Positions 10,931 through 19,427 are shown, counted from the stretch's first letter. The stretch: 64,000 nucleotides of DNA from Ligilactobacillus salivarius DSM 20555 = ATCC 11741 (GCF_001435955.1 NZ_AYYT01000004.1:45398-109397), one strand, 5' to 3'. Numbers and translations are program-made. Notes: generated from the sequence alone by a model not told the origin.

Positions 10931-11066
10931 GTCTATTTTAAAAATAAGACTAGCTCCGTGGAAATTACCGATCCACTCGTGGCAAAGCGGCCGGGTGTGT
11001 CGCAACCTTCCACATCAAAGCTGAAAAATAAACAACTAAACTATACTCGTCCCCTTGAACAAGTAC
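10931..11066 (-). promoter_or_regulatory. long, apparently structured 5' leader of the S10 operon
   Basis: About 150 bases separate the predicted promoter from rpsJ, and the segment is noticeably richer in G and C than other gaps here. On the minus strand GTGGAA (11008-11013) can pair with TTCCAC (10958-10963), with a small CCA/TGG hairpin inside (973-982 in 10,9xx), and a second hairpin (10931-10950, arms GTCTTATTTT/AAAATAGAC) stands directly before the Shine-Dalgarno sequence. This resembles an autoregulatory ribosomal-protein leader; the ligand is unknown, with L4 the obvious candidate. Confidence 0.5.
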
Positions 11067-11072
11067 TTTTCT

Positions 11073-11101
11073 ATATTATTATAAAATAGAAGGCAAATCA
11101 A
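11073..11101 (-). promoter_or_regulatory. predicted promoter of the S10-spc operon
   Basis: On the minus strand TTGATT (11096-11101) is separated by 17 bases from TAATAT (11073-11078). It is the only good sigma-A-like pair upstream of rpsJ and would give a leader of about 150 bases. It lies back to back with the hflX promoter. Confidence 0.6.
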
Positions 11102-11145
11102 GTACTTTTTTCAATTTTTTCATTTTTTATTTTCATCTGACTTTC

Positions 11146-11180
11146 TTTACTCTAAAAACTACTATACTATAATATAGTAG
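11146..11180 (+). promoter_or_regulatory. predicted hflX promoter with overlapping palindrome
   Basis: TTTACT (11146-11151), 16 bases, TATAAT (11168-11173). A perfect 8-bp inverted repeat CTACTATA (11159-11166) / TATAGTAG (11173-11180) with a 6-base centre brackets the -10 box, as an operator would. The binding factor is unknown. Confidence 0.6.
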
Positions 11181-11204
11181 AAATAATTTTTAGGAGGCTT
11201 ATGT

Positions 11205-12464
11205 GTGATACCTGTTATTATTGCCGGTTTAGAAAATGACTATGAAAATTTCGAATATAAAATGGATGAACTTTCATCTTTAGCCTACGCTAATAATATG
11301 GAAGTTATCGTTTCTGTGAAGCAAAAATTAGAACATCCAATTGCTGCTACTTACTTTGGTAAAGGAAAGGCTGAGGAAATTCGTCATGTGGGAGAAATTA
11401 ATGATATTGACACTTTAATTGTAAATGCAGAGCTAACCCCTACTCAGTTACGTAACCTCGAAGATATTACCGGGCTTCAAGTTATTGATAGAACAGCTTT
11501 AATTCTAGAGATATTTGCTTCTCGAGCTCAAACAAAAGAAGCTAAACTTCAAGTTCAAATCGCAAAATTACAATATCAATTACCTAGATTAAGAACTTCT
11601 AGTATCAACCGTATGGACCAACAAACTGCTGGTAATACTGGCGGTGGTTATACCAACCGTGGTTCCGGGGAAACAAAATTAGAACTTAATAAACGTGTTA
11701 TCGAAAAAAGGATTAGCAATCTTTCCAAAGAACTCAAAGAAATAGAGAGCGTGCATGAAAATCAACGTCGTGCAAGAGAACGTTCTAGCATTAAAACTGT
11801 TGCTCTAGTTGGTTATACAAATGTCGGAAAGTCAACTACTATGAATGGTTTATTAAAACTACTGGAACAACCTACTAACAAGGAAGTTTTTGAAAAAGAC
11901 ATGCTTTTCGCCACTCTTGACACTTCTATTAGAAAAATTAAATTACCCGATAACAAGGAATTTTTCTTAAGCGATACTGTTGGTTTCGTTTCTGACTTGC
12001 CTCATCAATTGGTTAAAGCATTCCGTACTACCCTTTCCGAAGCTAATCAAGCTGACTTATTGATTCAAGTTATTGATGGTAGTGATGAACACGCAAAAGA
12101 TATGATTGAAACAACTAAACAAACCTTGGATGAAATCGGAGTTAAGGATATCCCTATGATATATGCTTATAACAAATCTGATTTAACAAGTACGCCTTAC
12201 CCAAGTTCTGTTGGTAATCAATTTTACTATAGCGCTAAGGATAAAAAGTCTATTGAAATGTTAAGTAACTTAATCAAAGAAAATCTATTTCAGGACTACG
12301 TTACTCATACTTACTTAATTCCATTTTCTGAGGGACGCTACTTAGAAATAATTAACAAGCAAGCAAATATTTTAAAAACTGACTATCTTGCTGAGGGTAC
12401 TAAAATAACAGCTGAATCAACGCCTATCATGGCACAACAACTCAAGCAATTCATTATAGACTAA
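11205..12464 (+). CDS. hflX: GTPase HflX (ribosome-splitting stress factor)
   Basis: HflX binds the 50S subunit and splits or rescues stalled ribosomes under stress; in several Firmicutes homologues also confer antibiotic tolerance. The 419-residue protein has the N-terminal HflX domain (residues about 1-190, with the glycine-rich loop NTGGGYTNRGSGETKLE), then a G domain with Walker A GYTNVGKST near residue 205, DTVGF near 256 and NKSD near 322. The start is GTG at 11205, 7 bases after AGGAGG (11192-11197); the nearby ATG at 11201 is out of frame. It is monocistronic. Confidence 0.96.
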   Translation: MIPVIIAGLENDYENFEYKMDELSSLAYANNMEVIVSVKQKLEHPIAATYFGKGKAEEIRHVGEINDIDTLIVNAELTPTQLRNLEDITGLQVIDRTALILEIFASRAQTKEAKLQVQIAKLQYQLPRLRTSSINRMDQQTAGNTGGGYTNRGSGETKLELNKRVIEKRISNLSKELKEIESVHENQRRARERSSIKTVALVGYTNVGKSTTMNGLLKLLEQPTNKEVFEKDMLFATLDTSIRKIKLPDNKEFFLSDTVGFVSDLPHQLVKAFRTTLSEANQADLLIQVIDGSDEHAKDMIETTKQTLDEIGVKDIPMIYAYNKSDLTSTPYPSSVGNQFYYSAKDKKSIEMLSNLIKENLFQDYVTHTYLIPFSEGRYLEIINKQANILKTDYLAEGTKITAESTPIMAQQLKQFIID

Positions 12465-12519
12465 AAAGAAGTTGAAAAAAACAACATTTCAAGTTAAACT
12501 ACAGAAACTATCAACAGCA

Positions 12520-12568
12520 AAAACGCCAGAAATCAAGTTTTCATAACGTGATTTCTGACGTTTTTTAA
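12520..12568. terminator. terminator between hflX and the RpiR gene (bidirectional)
   Basis: Arms AACGCCAGAAATCA and TGATTTCTGACGTT form a long stem followed by TTTTTT on the plus strand and AAAA-derived Ts on the minus strand. It separates two convergent genes and can serve both. Confidence 0.85.
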
Positions 12569-12592
12569 TTTTGAGACTTTTACCAACCTCTT

Positions 12593-13429
12593 TTATATTT
12601 TTGTAACAGCAATTAATTCTTCGTGATTTTTTATAGATTCTAGCATTTGTTTATCTTCAACAATTAACAATAGGAATAATAATTCTATTACTGACATAGC
12701 AGCAACTCGCGAAAAATAATATTCAGACTGCAATACTCTTTGGCGGAAAGTTGTTTTTATATGATAGTCTGCTAACAATGCTAATGGTGACTCAGAATGG
12801 TTTGTAATAGCTATAACCTTTATCCCTTTCTTCTTAGCTTCTTCTATTTGCTTTAAAAGTCTAGATGATTCCCCTGAATTAGAAATGGCCACGATACAAT
12901 CTTGACTGCTCATATTTAAAGTCTGTGCCAAGGCATTCTCCCACATATTAGAAGAGATTGCTAAACGACCTATTTGATTAAATTTATACTCTGCATCTTG
13001 AGCCACAATATAAGTATCTCCTTCAGCAGCAAATTGCACTATCCGAGATTTTTTCAAAATATTCATTATCTCTTTTAATTCTGTTTTTGAAATTCCTTCT
13101 ATTGTATTCTTTATCTCTACTATTTTATTATCCAAGATACTTTTTATAGAATTACCTACATCATCTTTATCTAATTCTTTATAGTAGTTATCTTCATTCT
13201 GTGAGGCCTTAGCTAACTCAACTTTCAACTGATGAAACCCAGACAATGACAAATTTTTACAAAAACGAGATACAGAAGCATCGCTCACCTGCGCTAACTT
13301 GGATAATTCTGAAATTGTGAAATCCACTGTTTTTTGAGGATTTCTCAACACAACTTCTGATATTTTTTTATCAGTTTGCGACATGTGAGGCATTTTTTCA
13401 TATATAGTATCGATAATATTTTTATTCAT
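12593..13429 (-). CDS. MurR/RpiR-family transcriptional regulator
   Basis: The 278-residue protein has the RpiR layout: an N-terminal helix-turn-helix of about 75 residues (MSQTDKKISEVVLRNPQKTV, then ELSKLAQVSDASVSRFCKNL) and a C-terminal SIS sugar-phosphate-binding domain (residues about 120-255; SNMWENALAQTLN, IVAISNSGESSRLL). Family members sense phosphosugars. It is divergent from an RpiA-like isomerase and a MocA-type oxidoreductase, separated by 130 bases that hold a perfect 14-bp inverted repeat, so it most likely controls those genes. GAGGTGAG precedes the ATG. The effector cannot be read from sequence. Confidence 0.93.
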   Translation of the reverse strand: MNKNIIDTIYEKMPHMSQTDKKISEVVLRNPQKTVDFTISELSKLAQVSDASVSRFCKNLSLSGFHQLKVELAKASQNEDNYYKELDKDDVGNSIKSILDNKIVEIKNTIEGISKTELKEIMNILKKSRIVQFAAEGDTYIVAQDAEYKFNQIGRLAISSNMWENALAQTLNMSSQDCIVAISNSGESSRLLKQIEEAKKKGIKVIAITNHSESPLALLADYHIKTTFRQRVLQSEYYFSRVAAMSVIELLFLLLIVEDKQMLESIKNHEELIAVTKI

Positions 13430-13483
13430 TTGCTCACCTCGTTATTACTTTACTACATTTTAACTTACTATTAAATTCTACTC

Positions 13484-13512
13484 TTGACAAAATTAATTTT
13501 CAATATTATTAT
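13484..13512 (+). promoter_or_regulatory. predicted promoter of the rpiA-like operon
   Basis: A near-consensus pair: TTGACA (13484-13489), 17 bases, TATTAT (13507-13512). Transcription would begin around 13519, inside the downstream arm of the adjoining palindrome. Confidence 0.8.
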
Positions 13513-13530
13513 TTTGTTGAAAATTAATTT
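13490..13530. promoter_or_regulatory. perfect 14-bp inverted repeat, candidate RpiR operator
   Basis: AAATTAATTTTCAA (13490-13503) and its exact reverse complement TTGAAAATTAATTT (13517-13530) are separated by 13 bases. One arm fills the -35/-10 spacer and the other covers the start site of the rpiA-like promoter, a classical repressor layout. The adjacent RpiR gene is the obvious source of the binding protein (inference). Confidence 0.7.
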
Positions 13531-13559
13531 CTACAATAAATTTATTTGGAGGAATCGTT

Positions 13560-14237
13560 ATGGATAATGTTATCAATCTTGCGTTCAATTTACTCCACCC
13601 TGACACTACTATTAGCTTAGGTGGAGGAAGTAATGTTAAAAAACTCGCTCATAAATTGAGTCAGCATCCTGAATTGAATATTAAAGTTTGTTCTCCTTCA
13701 GAATATACTAGACAAATTTGTCGTGATTTAAATTTAAATCTCATTGATATAACCGAAACCTCTACTATCGAATTGGGTTTTGATGGTTGTGACGCTATTG
13801 ATTTTGATTTAAATGTCTTAAAAAGCAACGGTGGTATCCATACATTGGAGAAAGAGTATGCCTATAAAGCAGAAAAATATATTATTATATCTCCACCAGA
13901 AAGATTAAAGGCTTCTCTTAATCCAAATGTTCAACTTTGTTTAGAAGTTGTTTCTCCTTCTGTTGACTCTGTTTTATCTACAGCTAAACAATTAGGTTTA
14001 AAAGCCAAATTAAGATTGGGCAGTGCTGTTGCTAGTTACGCCCGTACACCTCTAGGCAATTATCTTATTGATTGCTACTGTGAAAGCTGGCAAGACATTA
14101 AAAAAATAAATAGCATACTAAGTTCACTTAACGGAGTTGTATCAACTTCATATTTTGAAAACATTGTCCACTCTGTTTTAACACTTGATAAAAACAATAA
14201 TCCTATTGAAATAAAGAAAGGTGATTTACATGCATAA
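13560..14237 (+). CDS. ribose-5-phosphate isomerase A-like protein
   Basis: RpiA interconverts ribose 5-phosphate and ribulose 5-phosphate. This 225-residue protein follows the RpiA fold but is divergent. The phosphate loop is SLGGGSNV (residues 19-26) in place of the usual GTGST pattern. The catalytic region reads DGCDAID (75-81), then K88 and E97, so both acidic residues, the lysine and the glutamate of RpiA are kept, while the usual DGADE and GGGG elements are altered. It overlaps a Gfo/Idh/MocA oxidoreductase by 8 bases and sits opposite an RpiR regulator. It may act on another pentose or a modified sugar phosphate; the family call is firm, the substrate is not. Confidence 0.8.
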   Translation: MDNVINLAFNLLHPDTTISLGGGSNVKKLAHKLSQHPELNIKVCSPSEYTRQICRDLNLNLIDITETSTIELGFDGCDAIDFDLNVLKSNGGIHTLEKEYAYKAEKYIIISPPERLKASLNPNVQLCLEVVSPSVDSVLSTAKQLGLKAKLRLGSAVASYARTPLGNYLIDCYCESWQDIKKINSILSSLNGVVSTSYFENIVHSVLTLDKNNNPIEIKKGDLHA

Positions 14238-15207
14238 ATATAATTGGGGCATTATCGGAACTGGTTGGATCGCACATGAAATGGCTGACGCTTTGAATGA
14301 AGTTAATGGCGAAATTTACGCTGTATCTAATCCTAATGAAGAATCTCTATATAAATTTGCTAAAGAAAAAAGCGTTAAGCACACTTTTATAAATCCTGAT
14401 GAAATGATCACAGATCCAGATGTAGATATTATTTATATCGCCACTCCACATATATCTCATTATGACTATATAAAGAAAGCATTGAATGCAGGAAAACATG
14501 TTTTTGCTGAGAAAGCTATTACTACTAGTGCTAAACAATTAGATGAGGTTATTGCCTTAGCTAAGTCTAAAAACTTAATTTTAACTGAAGGATTCACTCT
14601 TTATCACATGCCTATCTATGAAAAAGTAAGAGACCTGATCTCTAGCGGTAAATTAGGCGATATCAAACTCGTTCAAGTAAACTTCGGTAGTCTTAAAGAC
14701 TATGATCCAAATAATCGTTTCTTCGCAAAAGAATTAGCTGGTGGTGCTTTACTTGATATTGGGGGATATGCTACTGCCTTTGCTCGTATGTTCTTAAATG
14801 AACAGCCTGAAGTAACTCTAACAACGGTTAAATTCTTTGAAACTGGAGTAGATGAACAATCTGGTATCATTTTAAAGAATTCTCAAGAACAATTAGCTGT
14901 CATGGCTCTTTCAATGCGCGCTAAGCAGCCTAAACGTGGTGTTATATCTGGTACAAAAGGATATGTAGAAATAAATAATTATCCACGCGCAACAGAAGCT
15001 AAAGTAACATACACTCTAGATGCTCATACTGAAAGTCACGAAACAATAACTGCAGGCGATTCTGCTAAAGCTTTAAATTACGAAGTTATGGATATGCAAC
15101 GTTATATATCACAAGGTCATGATGAAGGTCAGCTATCACTTTCACAAGATGTAGCTCATATTTTAAATCGTGTTCGTAACAATTGGGGTATGAATTATAC
15201 TAAATAA
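14230..15207 (+). CDS. Gfo/Idh/MocA-family oxidoreductase
   Basis: Members are NAD(P)-dependent sugar or polyol dehydrogenases. The 325-residue product has an N-terminal Rossmann segment (WGIIGTGWIAHEMADAL), the ATPHISHY and GKHVFAEKAIT strands (EKA instead of the common EKP) and a C-terminal alpha/beta domain with GGALLDIGGYATAFARMFL. The frame opens at GTG 14221, but ATG 14230 is about 7 bases from AAAGGTG and is preferred. Translation is coupled to the RpiA-like gene. Together they suggest an isomerisation plus redox step on one sugar substrate, under RpiR control (inference). Confidence 0.88.
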   Translation: MHKYNWGIIGTGWIAHEMADALNEVNGEIYAVSNPNEESLYKFAKEKSVKHTFINPDEMITDPDVDIIYIATPHISHYDYIKKALNAGKHVFAEKAITTSAKQLDEVIALAKSKNLILTEGFTLYHMPIYEKVRDLISSGKLGDIKLVQVNFGSLKDYDPNNRFFAKELAGGALLDIGGYATAFARMFLNEQPEVTLTTVKFFETGVDEQSGIILKNSQEQLAVMALSMRAKQPKRGVISGTKGYVEINNYPRATEAKVTYTLDAHTESHETITAGDSAKALNYEVMDMQRYISQGHDEGQLSLSQDVAHILNRVRNNWGMNYTK

Positions 15208-15211
15208 AATA

Positions 15212-15256
15212 AAATCGGATGATGAATCAATTTTACCTTGATCCATTATCCGATTT
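15212..15256. terminator. bidirectional terminator after the MocA-type gene
   Basis: AAATCGGAT and ATCCGATTT arms, extended by partly paired inner bases, lie between convergent genes. T-rich flanks occur on both strands. Confidence 0.75.
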
Positions 15257-15261
15257 ATTTA

Positions 15262-15654
15262 TTAGGAGTATTCTAAAATTTTTTGATCTTGTTCCTCAAA
15301 GCCTACGCTCTTTAACAGAACTAATTCTGAAGTATCTGTGTCACTAGTAGATATTATAATTTTAGGAACTGCTTTATAATAACTTTTTAAGTGTTCAATC
15401 AAGAATTTTCCCACTTTTGATTTATCAAAATTAGGTGATATTAAAAGGTCTTTTACATAAACAGTAGTTGCATTATCGCTAATTGCGTTAACTAACCCTG
15501 CCAAACGTCCCTGATCATAAGCAGCTATCACATAAGACTTCTTTAAACTCTTTCTAAAGCAATCATAATTTTCTAGTTCGTCTTTTCTTCCTAGCGCAGC
15601 ATACAAATTCAGTAACTCACCTTTATTAAATTTAGGGTTTACTTTCAAATCCAC
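15262..15654 (-). CDS. GNAT-like acetyltransferase
   Basis: A 130-residue protein with the pattern of a small GNAT fold: YVIAAYDQGRLAGLVNAISD (beta 2-4), TTVYVKDLLISPNFDKSKVG with a loosened acetyl-CoA loop (KSKVGKFLIEHL) and the C-terminal VLLKSVGFEEQDQKILEY. Substrate unknown. It stands alone, convergent with the sugar cassette. An AGGTGATA sequence lies upstream of the start. Confidence 0.7.
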   Translation of the reverse strand: MDLKVNPKFNKGELLNLYAALGRKDELENYDCFRKSLKKSYVIAAYDQGRLAGLVNAISDNATTVYVKDLLISPNFDKSKVGKFLIEHLKSYYKAVPKIIISTSDTDTSELVLLKSVGFEEQDQKILEYS

Positions 15655-15903
15655 AATATCACCTACTTTCGAAATATGAAAAAATGATTAAATAAAAATT
15701 ATAATTGTTAAATATAATTATACTCAAAATCTCTAATTATTACAAGTTTACTTTTAATAATGTGTATTTTATGTATATATTTAATTAAAAGCTTTTATTT
15801 TCTAATAATTATTTATCTTTTAGCATCACTATGTTAACATTAATACTATGAGTTTTTTAAATAATTATAAAAATATCATTTTTACTCAGAAAGAAGGAGA
15901 AAT

Positions 15904-17223
15904 ATGCCAGAAAATAAAAATCATGTTCAACTTCAGCGTTCGCTAGGTTTATATTCAGCATTATCATTAGTTATTGGAACAATTATTGGCTCAGGAATAT
16001 TTTTTAAACAATCTTCCATTTTGGCTAATGCCCATACTACAACCATGGCAATTGCTGCATGGGTTATTGGTGGTATCATTACATTAACTAGCGGCTTAAC
16101 CATCGCTGAAATTGGATCTTTATTCCCTCATACTGGTGGATTATATGTTTATATCGAAAAAATATATGGCAAATTTTGGGGATTCTTAGCTGGTTGGGTT
16201 CAAATAATTGTTTATGGTCCTGCCTTAATCGCATCTCTAGGTGCATACCTTGCTATCTTAATTGGTGCATTTTTCCATTTTCCTAGAACTTGGACACCCG
16301 CAATTGCAATTATTTCAATTTTATTAATTTCATTGTTTAATTTGTTATCCAATAGATTTGGAGCTGCACTACAAATATTTACCACACTCTGTAAAATGGT
16401 TCCTATATTTTTAATCATTATCTGTGGAATTTTATTTGGAGATGAACACGCATTAGGACAAGTCGTAAATAACGGTCAAGCTTCCATTGGTAACTTCGGT
16501 GTTGCTGTATTAGCTACGCTTTTTGCTTACGATGGTTGGATCTTAATTGCTAATCTTGGTGGAGAAATTAAAAACCCTCAAAAAATTCTTCCATTAGCAA
16601 TCATCTTAGGAACTTCCTTTGTGTTAATCGTGTATGTTTTACTTACTGTAGGAATTTTCAAGGCTATGCCAGCTAATCAGATAACTAAACTTGGAGAAAA
16701 TGCTGCTCCTTATTTTGCAATTAAAATGTTCGGCTCAATTGGGGGTAAAATTCTCAATCTTGGAATTATTATTTCTATCATTGGTACAATCAATGGTAAA
16801 ATTATGACATTCCCAAGAATTATGTTTGCGATGGCACGCGCTAACGAGCTTCCATTTTCAAAACAATTAGCTTGGTTACATCCTAGAATGTTTTCCCCTG
16901 TTGTTTCAGTTCTTACAATGTTTAGTTTTGCATCTATCTTGATATTATTCTTTAACCCTGATAGATTATCCGAAATTTGTATTTTTTCTATTTATTGTTT
17001 TTATCTCATTGCATTTTTCGGTTTATTTAAACTTCGTAAACAACGCAAGGATTTAGTTAGACCTTTTAAAGTTCCTCTATATCCTCTTACACCAATTATT
17101 GCTATTTTAGGAGCTATCTTCGTTATGCTTAGCGAAATATTCTCTGATCTTAACGGTGTGTTAGTTTCATTTGTATTTATCTTAATCGGTGTTCCAGTAT
17201 ATTATTGGAAAGTCAAAAAATAA
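15904..17223 (+). CDS. APC-superfamily amino acid transporter (LAT/SteT-like)
   Basis: A 439-residue membrane protein with about twelve hydrophobic segments. The first helix holds the APC motif VIGTIIGSGIFFK, and TSGLTIAEIGSLFPHTGG follows, as in the L-type amino acid transporter/SteT group of exchangers. AGAAGGAGA lies just before the ATG. The preceding 249 bases are very A/T-rich and I see no convincing promoter or T-box there. Substrate is not deducible; serine/threonine or another neutral amino acid is typical for this group. Confidence 0.88.
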   Translation: MPENKNHVQLQRSLGLYSALSLVIGTIIGSGIFFKQSSILANAHTTTMAIAAWVIGGIITLTSGLTIAEIGSLFPHTGGLYVYIEKIYGKFWGFLAGWVQIIVYGPALIASLGAYLAILIGAFFHFPRTWTPAIAIISILLISLFNLLSNRFGAALQIFTTLCKMVPIFLIIICGILFGDEHALGQVVNNGQASIGNFGVAVLATLFAYDGWILIANLGGEIKNPQKILPLAIILGTSFVLIVYVLLTVGIFKAMPANQITKLGENAAPYFAIKMFGSIGGKILNLGIIISIIGTINGKIMTFPRIMFAMARANELPFSKQLAWLHPRMFSPVVSVLTMFSFASILILFFNPDRLSEICIFSIYCFYLIAFFGLFKLRKQRKDLVRPFKVPLYPLTPIIAILGAIFVMLSEIFSDLNGVLVSFVFILIGVPVYYWKVKK

Positions 17224-17227
17224 TTCC

Positions 17228-17269
17228 ACAAAAAAAGTACGGCAATTCCAATCTGCCGTACTTTTTTTA
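17228..17269. terminator. strong bidirectional terminator
   Basis: A perfect 14-bp inverted repeat AAAAAAGTACGGCA / TGCCGTACTTTTTT lies between the convergent permease and ABC operon and supplies a U-tract in both directions. Confidence 0.92.
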
Positions 17270-17272
17270 TCT

Positions 17273-17926
17273 CTAACCGTATCTTTTTTCTAATCTTCTA
17301 GCTACCAATGACAAGCAATAACATACTACAAAATACATAACTGCAATCATTAAGTACATTGGTACCATGTAAGTCGTATTTTGACTATATATAATCTGTG
17401 CATGATATAGTAATTCTGGTAAAACGATGATAGTTGCTAAAGATGTATCTTTAACTAAAGATATAAATTGTGATACTAAAGGTGGTATCATCTTTTGTAA
17501 TGCTTGAGGCATAATTATATGCCACATTGCTTGTACATAGGTCAGCCCACTTGACCTTGCACCTTCCATTTGTCCAACCGGAACAGCTTGAATACCACTA
17601 CGAACAATTTCTGCTAACATCGCAGATTCAAAAACTACCAAAGCAGTAACAGCCGCTAACATTGGTGTCATTCTTAAACCTAGCTCTGGTAACCCAAAAT
17701 AAGTAAAGAAAATAATTAACAGCAAAGGAAGATTCCTAATAATATCAATCAAAAATCCTACAGCTGCAGATAAATATTTAATCTTAACATATCTGATTAC
17801 TCCTAGAACTAAACCAATTATAAAGCTTAAAACAATTGAAATTACTGATACTTCTAGCGTTACCCACAATCCTTCTAAAAGAAAGCGTAGATTTATCCAT
17901 GAATATGCTTGTTCAAATGTTGACAT
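17273..17926 (-). CDS. polar amino acid ABC transporter permease (second subunit)
   Basis: A 217-residue inner-membrane protein of the HisM/GlnP type with four to five hydrophobic segments and the ATPase-contacting loop EGARSSGLTYVQAMWHIIMP (the EAA motif). It is the last gene of a four-gene operon (ATPase, binding protein, permease, permease). The two permeases would pair as a heterodimer. Glutamine or glutamate is the most common substrate for this arrangement; this is inference. Confidence 0.93.
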   Translation of the reverse strand: MSTFEQAYSWINLRFLLEGLWVTLEVSVISIVLSFIIGLVLGVIRYVKIKYLSAAVGFLIDIIRNLPLLLIIFFTYFGLPELGLRMTPMLAAVTALVVFESAMLAEIVRSGIQAVPVGQMEGARSSGLTYVQAMWHIIMPQALQKMIPPLVSQFISLVKDTSLATIIVLPELLYHAQIIYSQNTTYMVPMYLMIAVMYFVVCYCLSLVARRLEKRYG

Positions 17927-17946
17927 CTAAATCGCCTCCTTTTAAT

Positions 17947-18585
17947 TTATGCCAATTTCTTTTCCAAATAACGCATGTAATAACTTAAAGGCAATGTCAA
18001 AATCAAATAAAACACACCTACAACTAAATAAGTATTAATTGTTTCAAAAGAAGCTGAAGCTATTACATCACCTTGATACATCAAATCAAAGCCAGCAACA
18101 AACGCTAATACTGATGAGTTTTTAATCAAATTAATAAATTGATTTCCCAATGGGGGTATTACTAATTTAAAGGCTTGTGGCAAAATAATGTATCTCATTG
18201 TTTGCCAGTAAGTTAAACCATTTGCTCGTGCACCTTCCATTTGCCCAACTCCAACAGCTTTAATCCCAGCTCTTACAGTTTCTGCAATAAAAGCTGAGGT
18301 ATATAATGTTAAACCGATTGTTCCTGCAGTAAATCCACTTAATTTAATAAAAAATTGTGGCACTACTACATAAAACACCATGGTAATAACTAATAAAGGA
18401 ATATTTCTGAAAATTTCAATATAAATATTAGCTATTGTCCTCACTAATTTAGAAGGGACTGTTTGCAAGATTGCAAATATTGATCCAATTATCAAACTGA
18501 AGAATAGTGCAATCACACTACATAAAATCGTATTTTCAAACCCCGTTAGGAAAGTTTGCCAATTTTCTGATAGTATATGTATCAT
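17947..18585 (-). CDS. polar amino acid ABC transporter permease (first subunit)
   Basis: A 212-residue permease of the same family, with EGARANGLTYWQTMRYIILP as EAA loop. Its ATG overlaps the end of the binding-protein gene by 4 bases (ATGA), so translation is coupled. It shares the family fold with the downstream permease, consistent with an ancient duplication. Confidence 0.93.
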   Translation of the reverse strand: MIHILSENWQTFLTGFENTILCSVIALFFSLIIGSIFAILQTVPSKLVRTIANIYIEIFRNIPLLVITMVFYVVVPQFFIKLSGFTAGTIGLTLYTSAFIAETVRAGIKAVGVGQMEGARANGLTYWQTMRYIILPQAFKLVIPPLGNQFINLIKNSSVLAFVAGFDLMYQGDVIASASFETINTYLVVGVFYLILTLPLSYYMRYLEKKLA

Positions 18586-19412
18586 CTTTCTCCAGCTCCT
18601 TTCGCATCAAACCCCTTAACATTTCCAAACCACTTTTGAATTAACTTATCATAAGTACCATCAGCTTTTAATTCATCTAAAGCTTTATCAATTCTTTTCA
18701 TCATTTGAGTTTGGCCTTTATCTACAGCAATTCCATAAGGTTCATTAGTAAAGTTACCACCTACAACCTGATAACCAGGATTTTCAGAAGCAATCCCTGC
18801 CAATATACCATTATCTGTACTCATCGCTTGACCTTGACCAGATTTCAAAGCTGTAAATGCTTGACCATAATCATCAAATTCCAAAACTTTAGCTTTAGGA
18901 GCAAACTTATGAATATTTGCTACAGCAGTTGTTCCTTTTACAGCTAAAACAACCATGCCCTTTTTATTTAAGTCATGAACATTCTTAACTGTGCTATTCT
19001 CTGGTACCAATAGTGATTGACCAGCTGCAAAATATGGTTGTGAGAATTCAACTATCTTACGTCTTTCAGGCGTGATTGTCATCGCAGCAATTACAGCATC
19101 AATATTTTGATTTTTTAAGAGTGGTATCTTAGTTTTGGCTGTTGTCTGTACTAATTTTACTTTAGCATCCTTACCATACATTTTTTTCGTCAACGTCTTG
19201 GCCATATCTACATCAAAACCTTCAATTTGCCCTGTCTTAATGTTCATTAAACCAAATAATCTAGTATCTGCTTTTACACCCCAGGTAACTGTCTTAGTTT
19301 GTTCAGTTCTCTGAGCAATATTTGCTGCTTTATCTTTTTTTCCACATGCTCCTAAGAAAAAGATCATTAACAACGCTGAAAAAAGCAGTGTTACTTTTCT
19401 TAAATTTTTCAT
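18582..19412 (-). CDS. amino acid ABC transporter substrate-binding lipoprotein
   Basis: A 276-residue solute-binding protein of family 3. It begins with a lipoprotein signal: basic N-terminus, hydrophobic core and lipobox LGAC with the lipidated Cys at residue 23. The mature part contains GFDVDMAKTLTKKMYGKDAK and PLLKNQNIDAVIAAMTITPE, which match the glutamine/glutamate-binding GlnH group. It would be anchored outside the membrane and deliver its ligand to the two permeases. Confidence 0.93.
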   Translation of the reverse strand: MKNLRKVTLLFSALLMIFFLGACGKKDKAANIAQRTEQTKTVTWGVKADTRLFGLMNIKTGQIEGFDVDMAKTLTKKMYGKDAKVKLVQTTAKTKIPLLKNQNIDAVIAAMTITPERRKIVEFSQPYFAAGQSLLVPENSTVKNVHDLNKKGMVVLAVKGTTAVANIHKFAPKAKVLEFDDYGQAFTALKSGQGQAMSTDNGILAGIASENPGYQVVGGNFTNEPYGIAVDKGQTQMMKRIDKALDELKADGTYDKLIQKWFGNVKGFDAKGAGER

Positions 19413-19427
19413 AGCTAACCCCTCTTT

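Noticed and set aside
12465..12519. GTTG/CAAC hairpin after hflX
   Set aside because: Only four base pairs; the real terminator is the long stem that follows.
15655..15903. Possible T-box or riboswitch before the APC permease
   Set aside because: The stretch is almost all A and T, with no T-box core and no stable hairpin seen.
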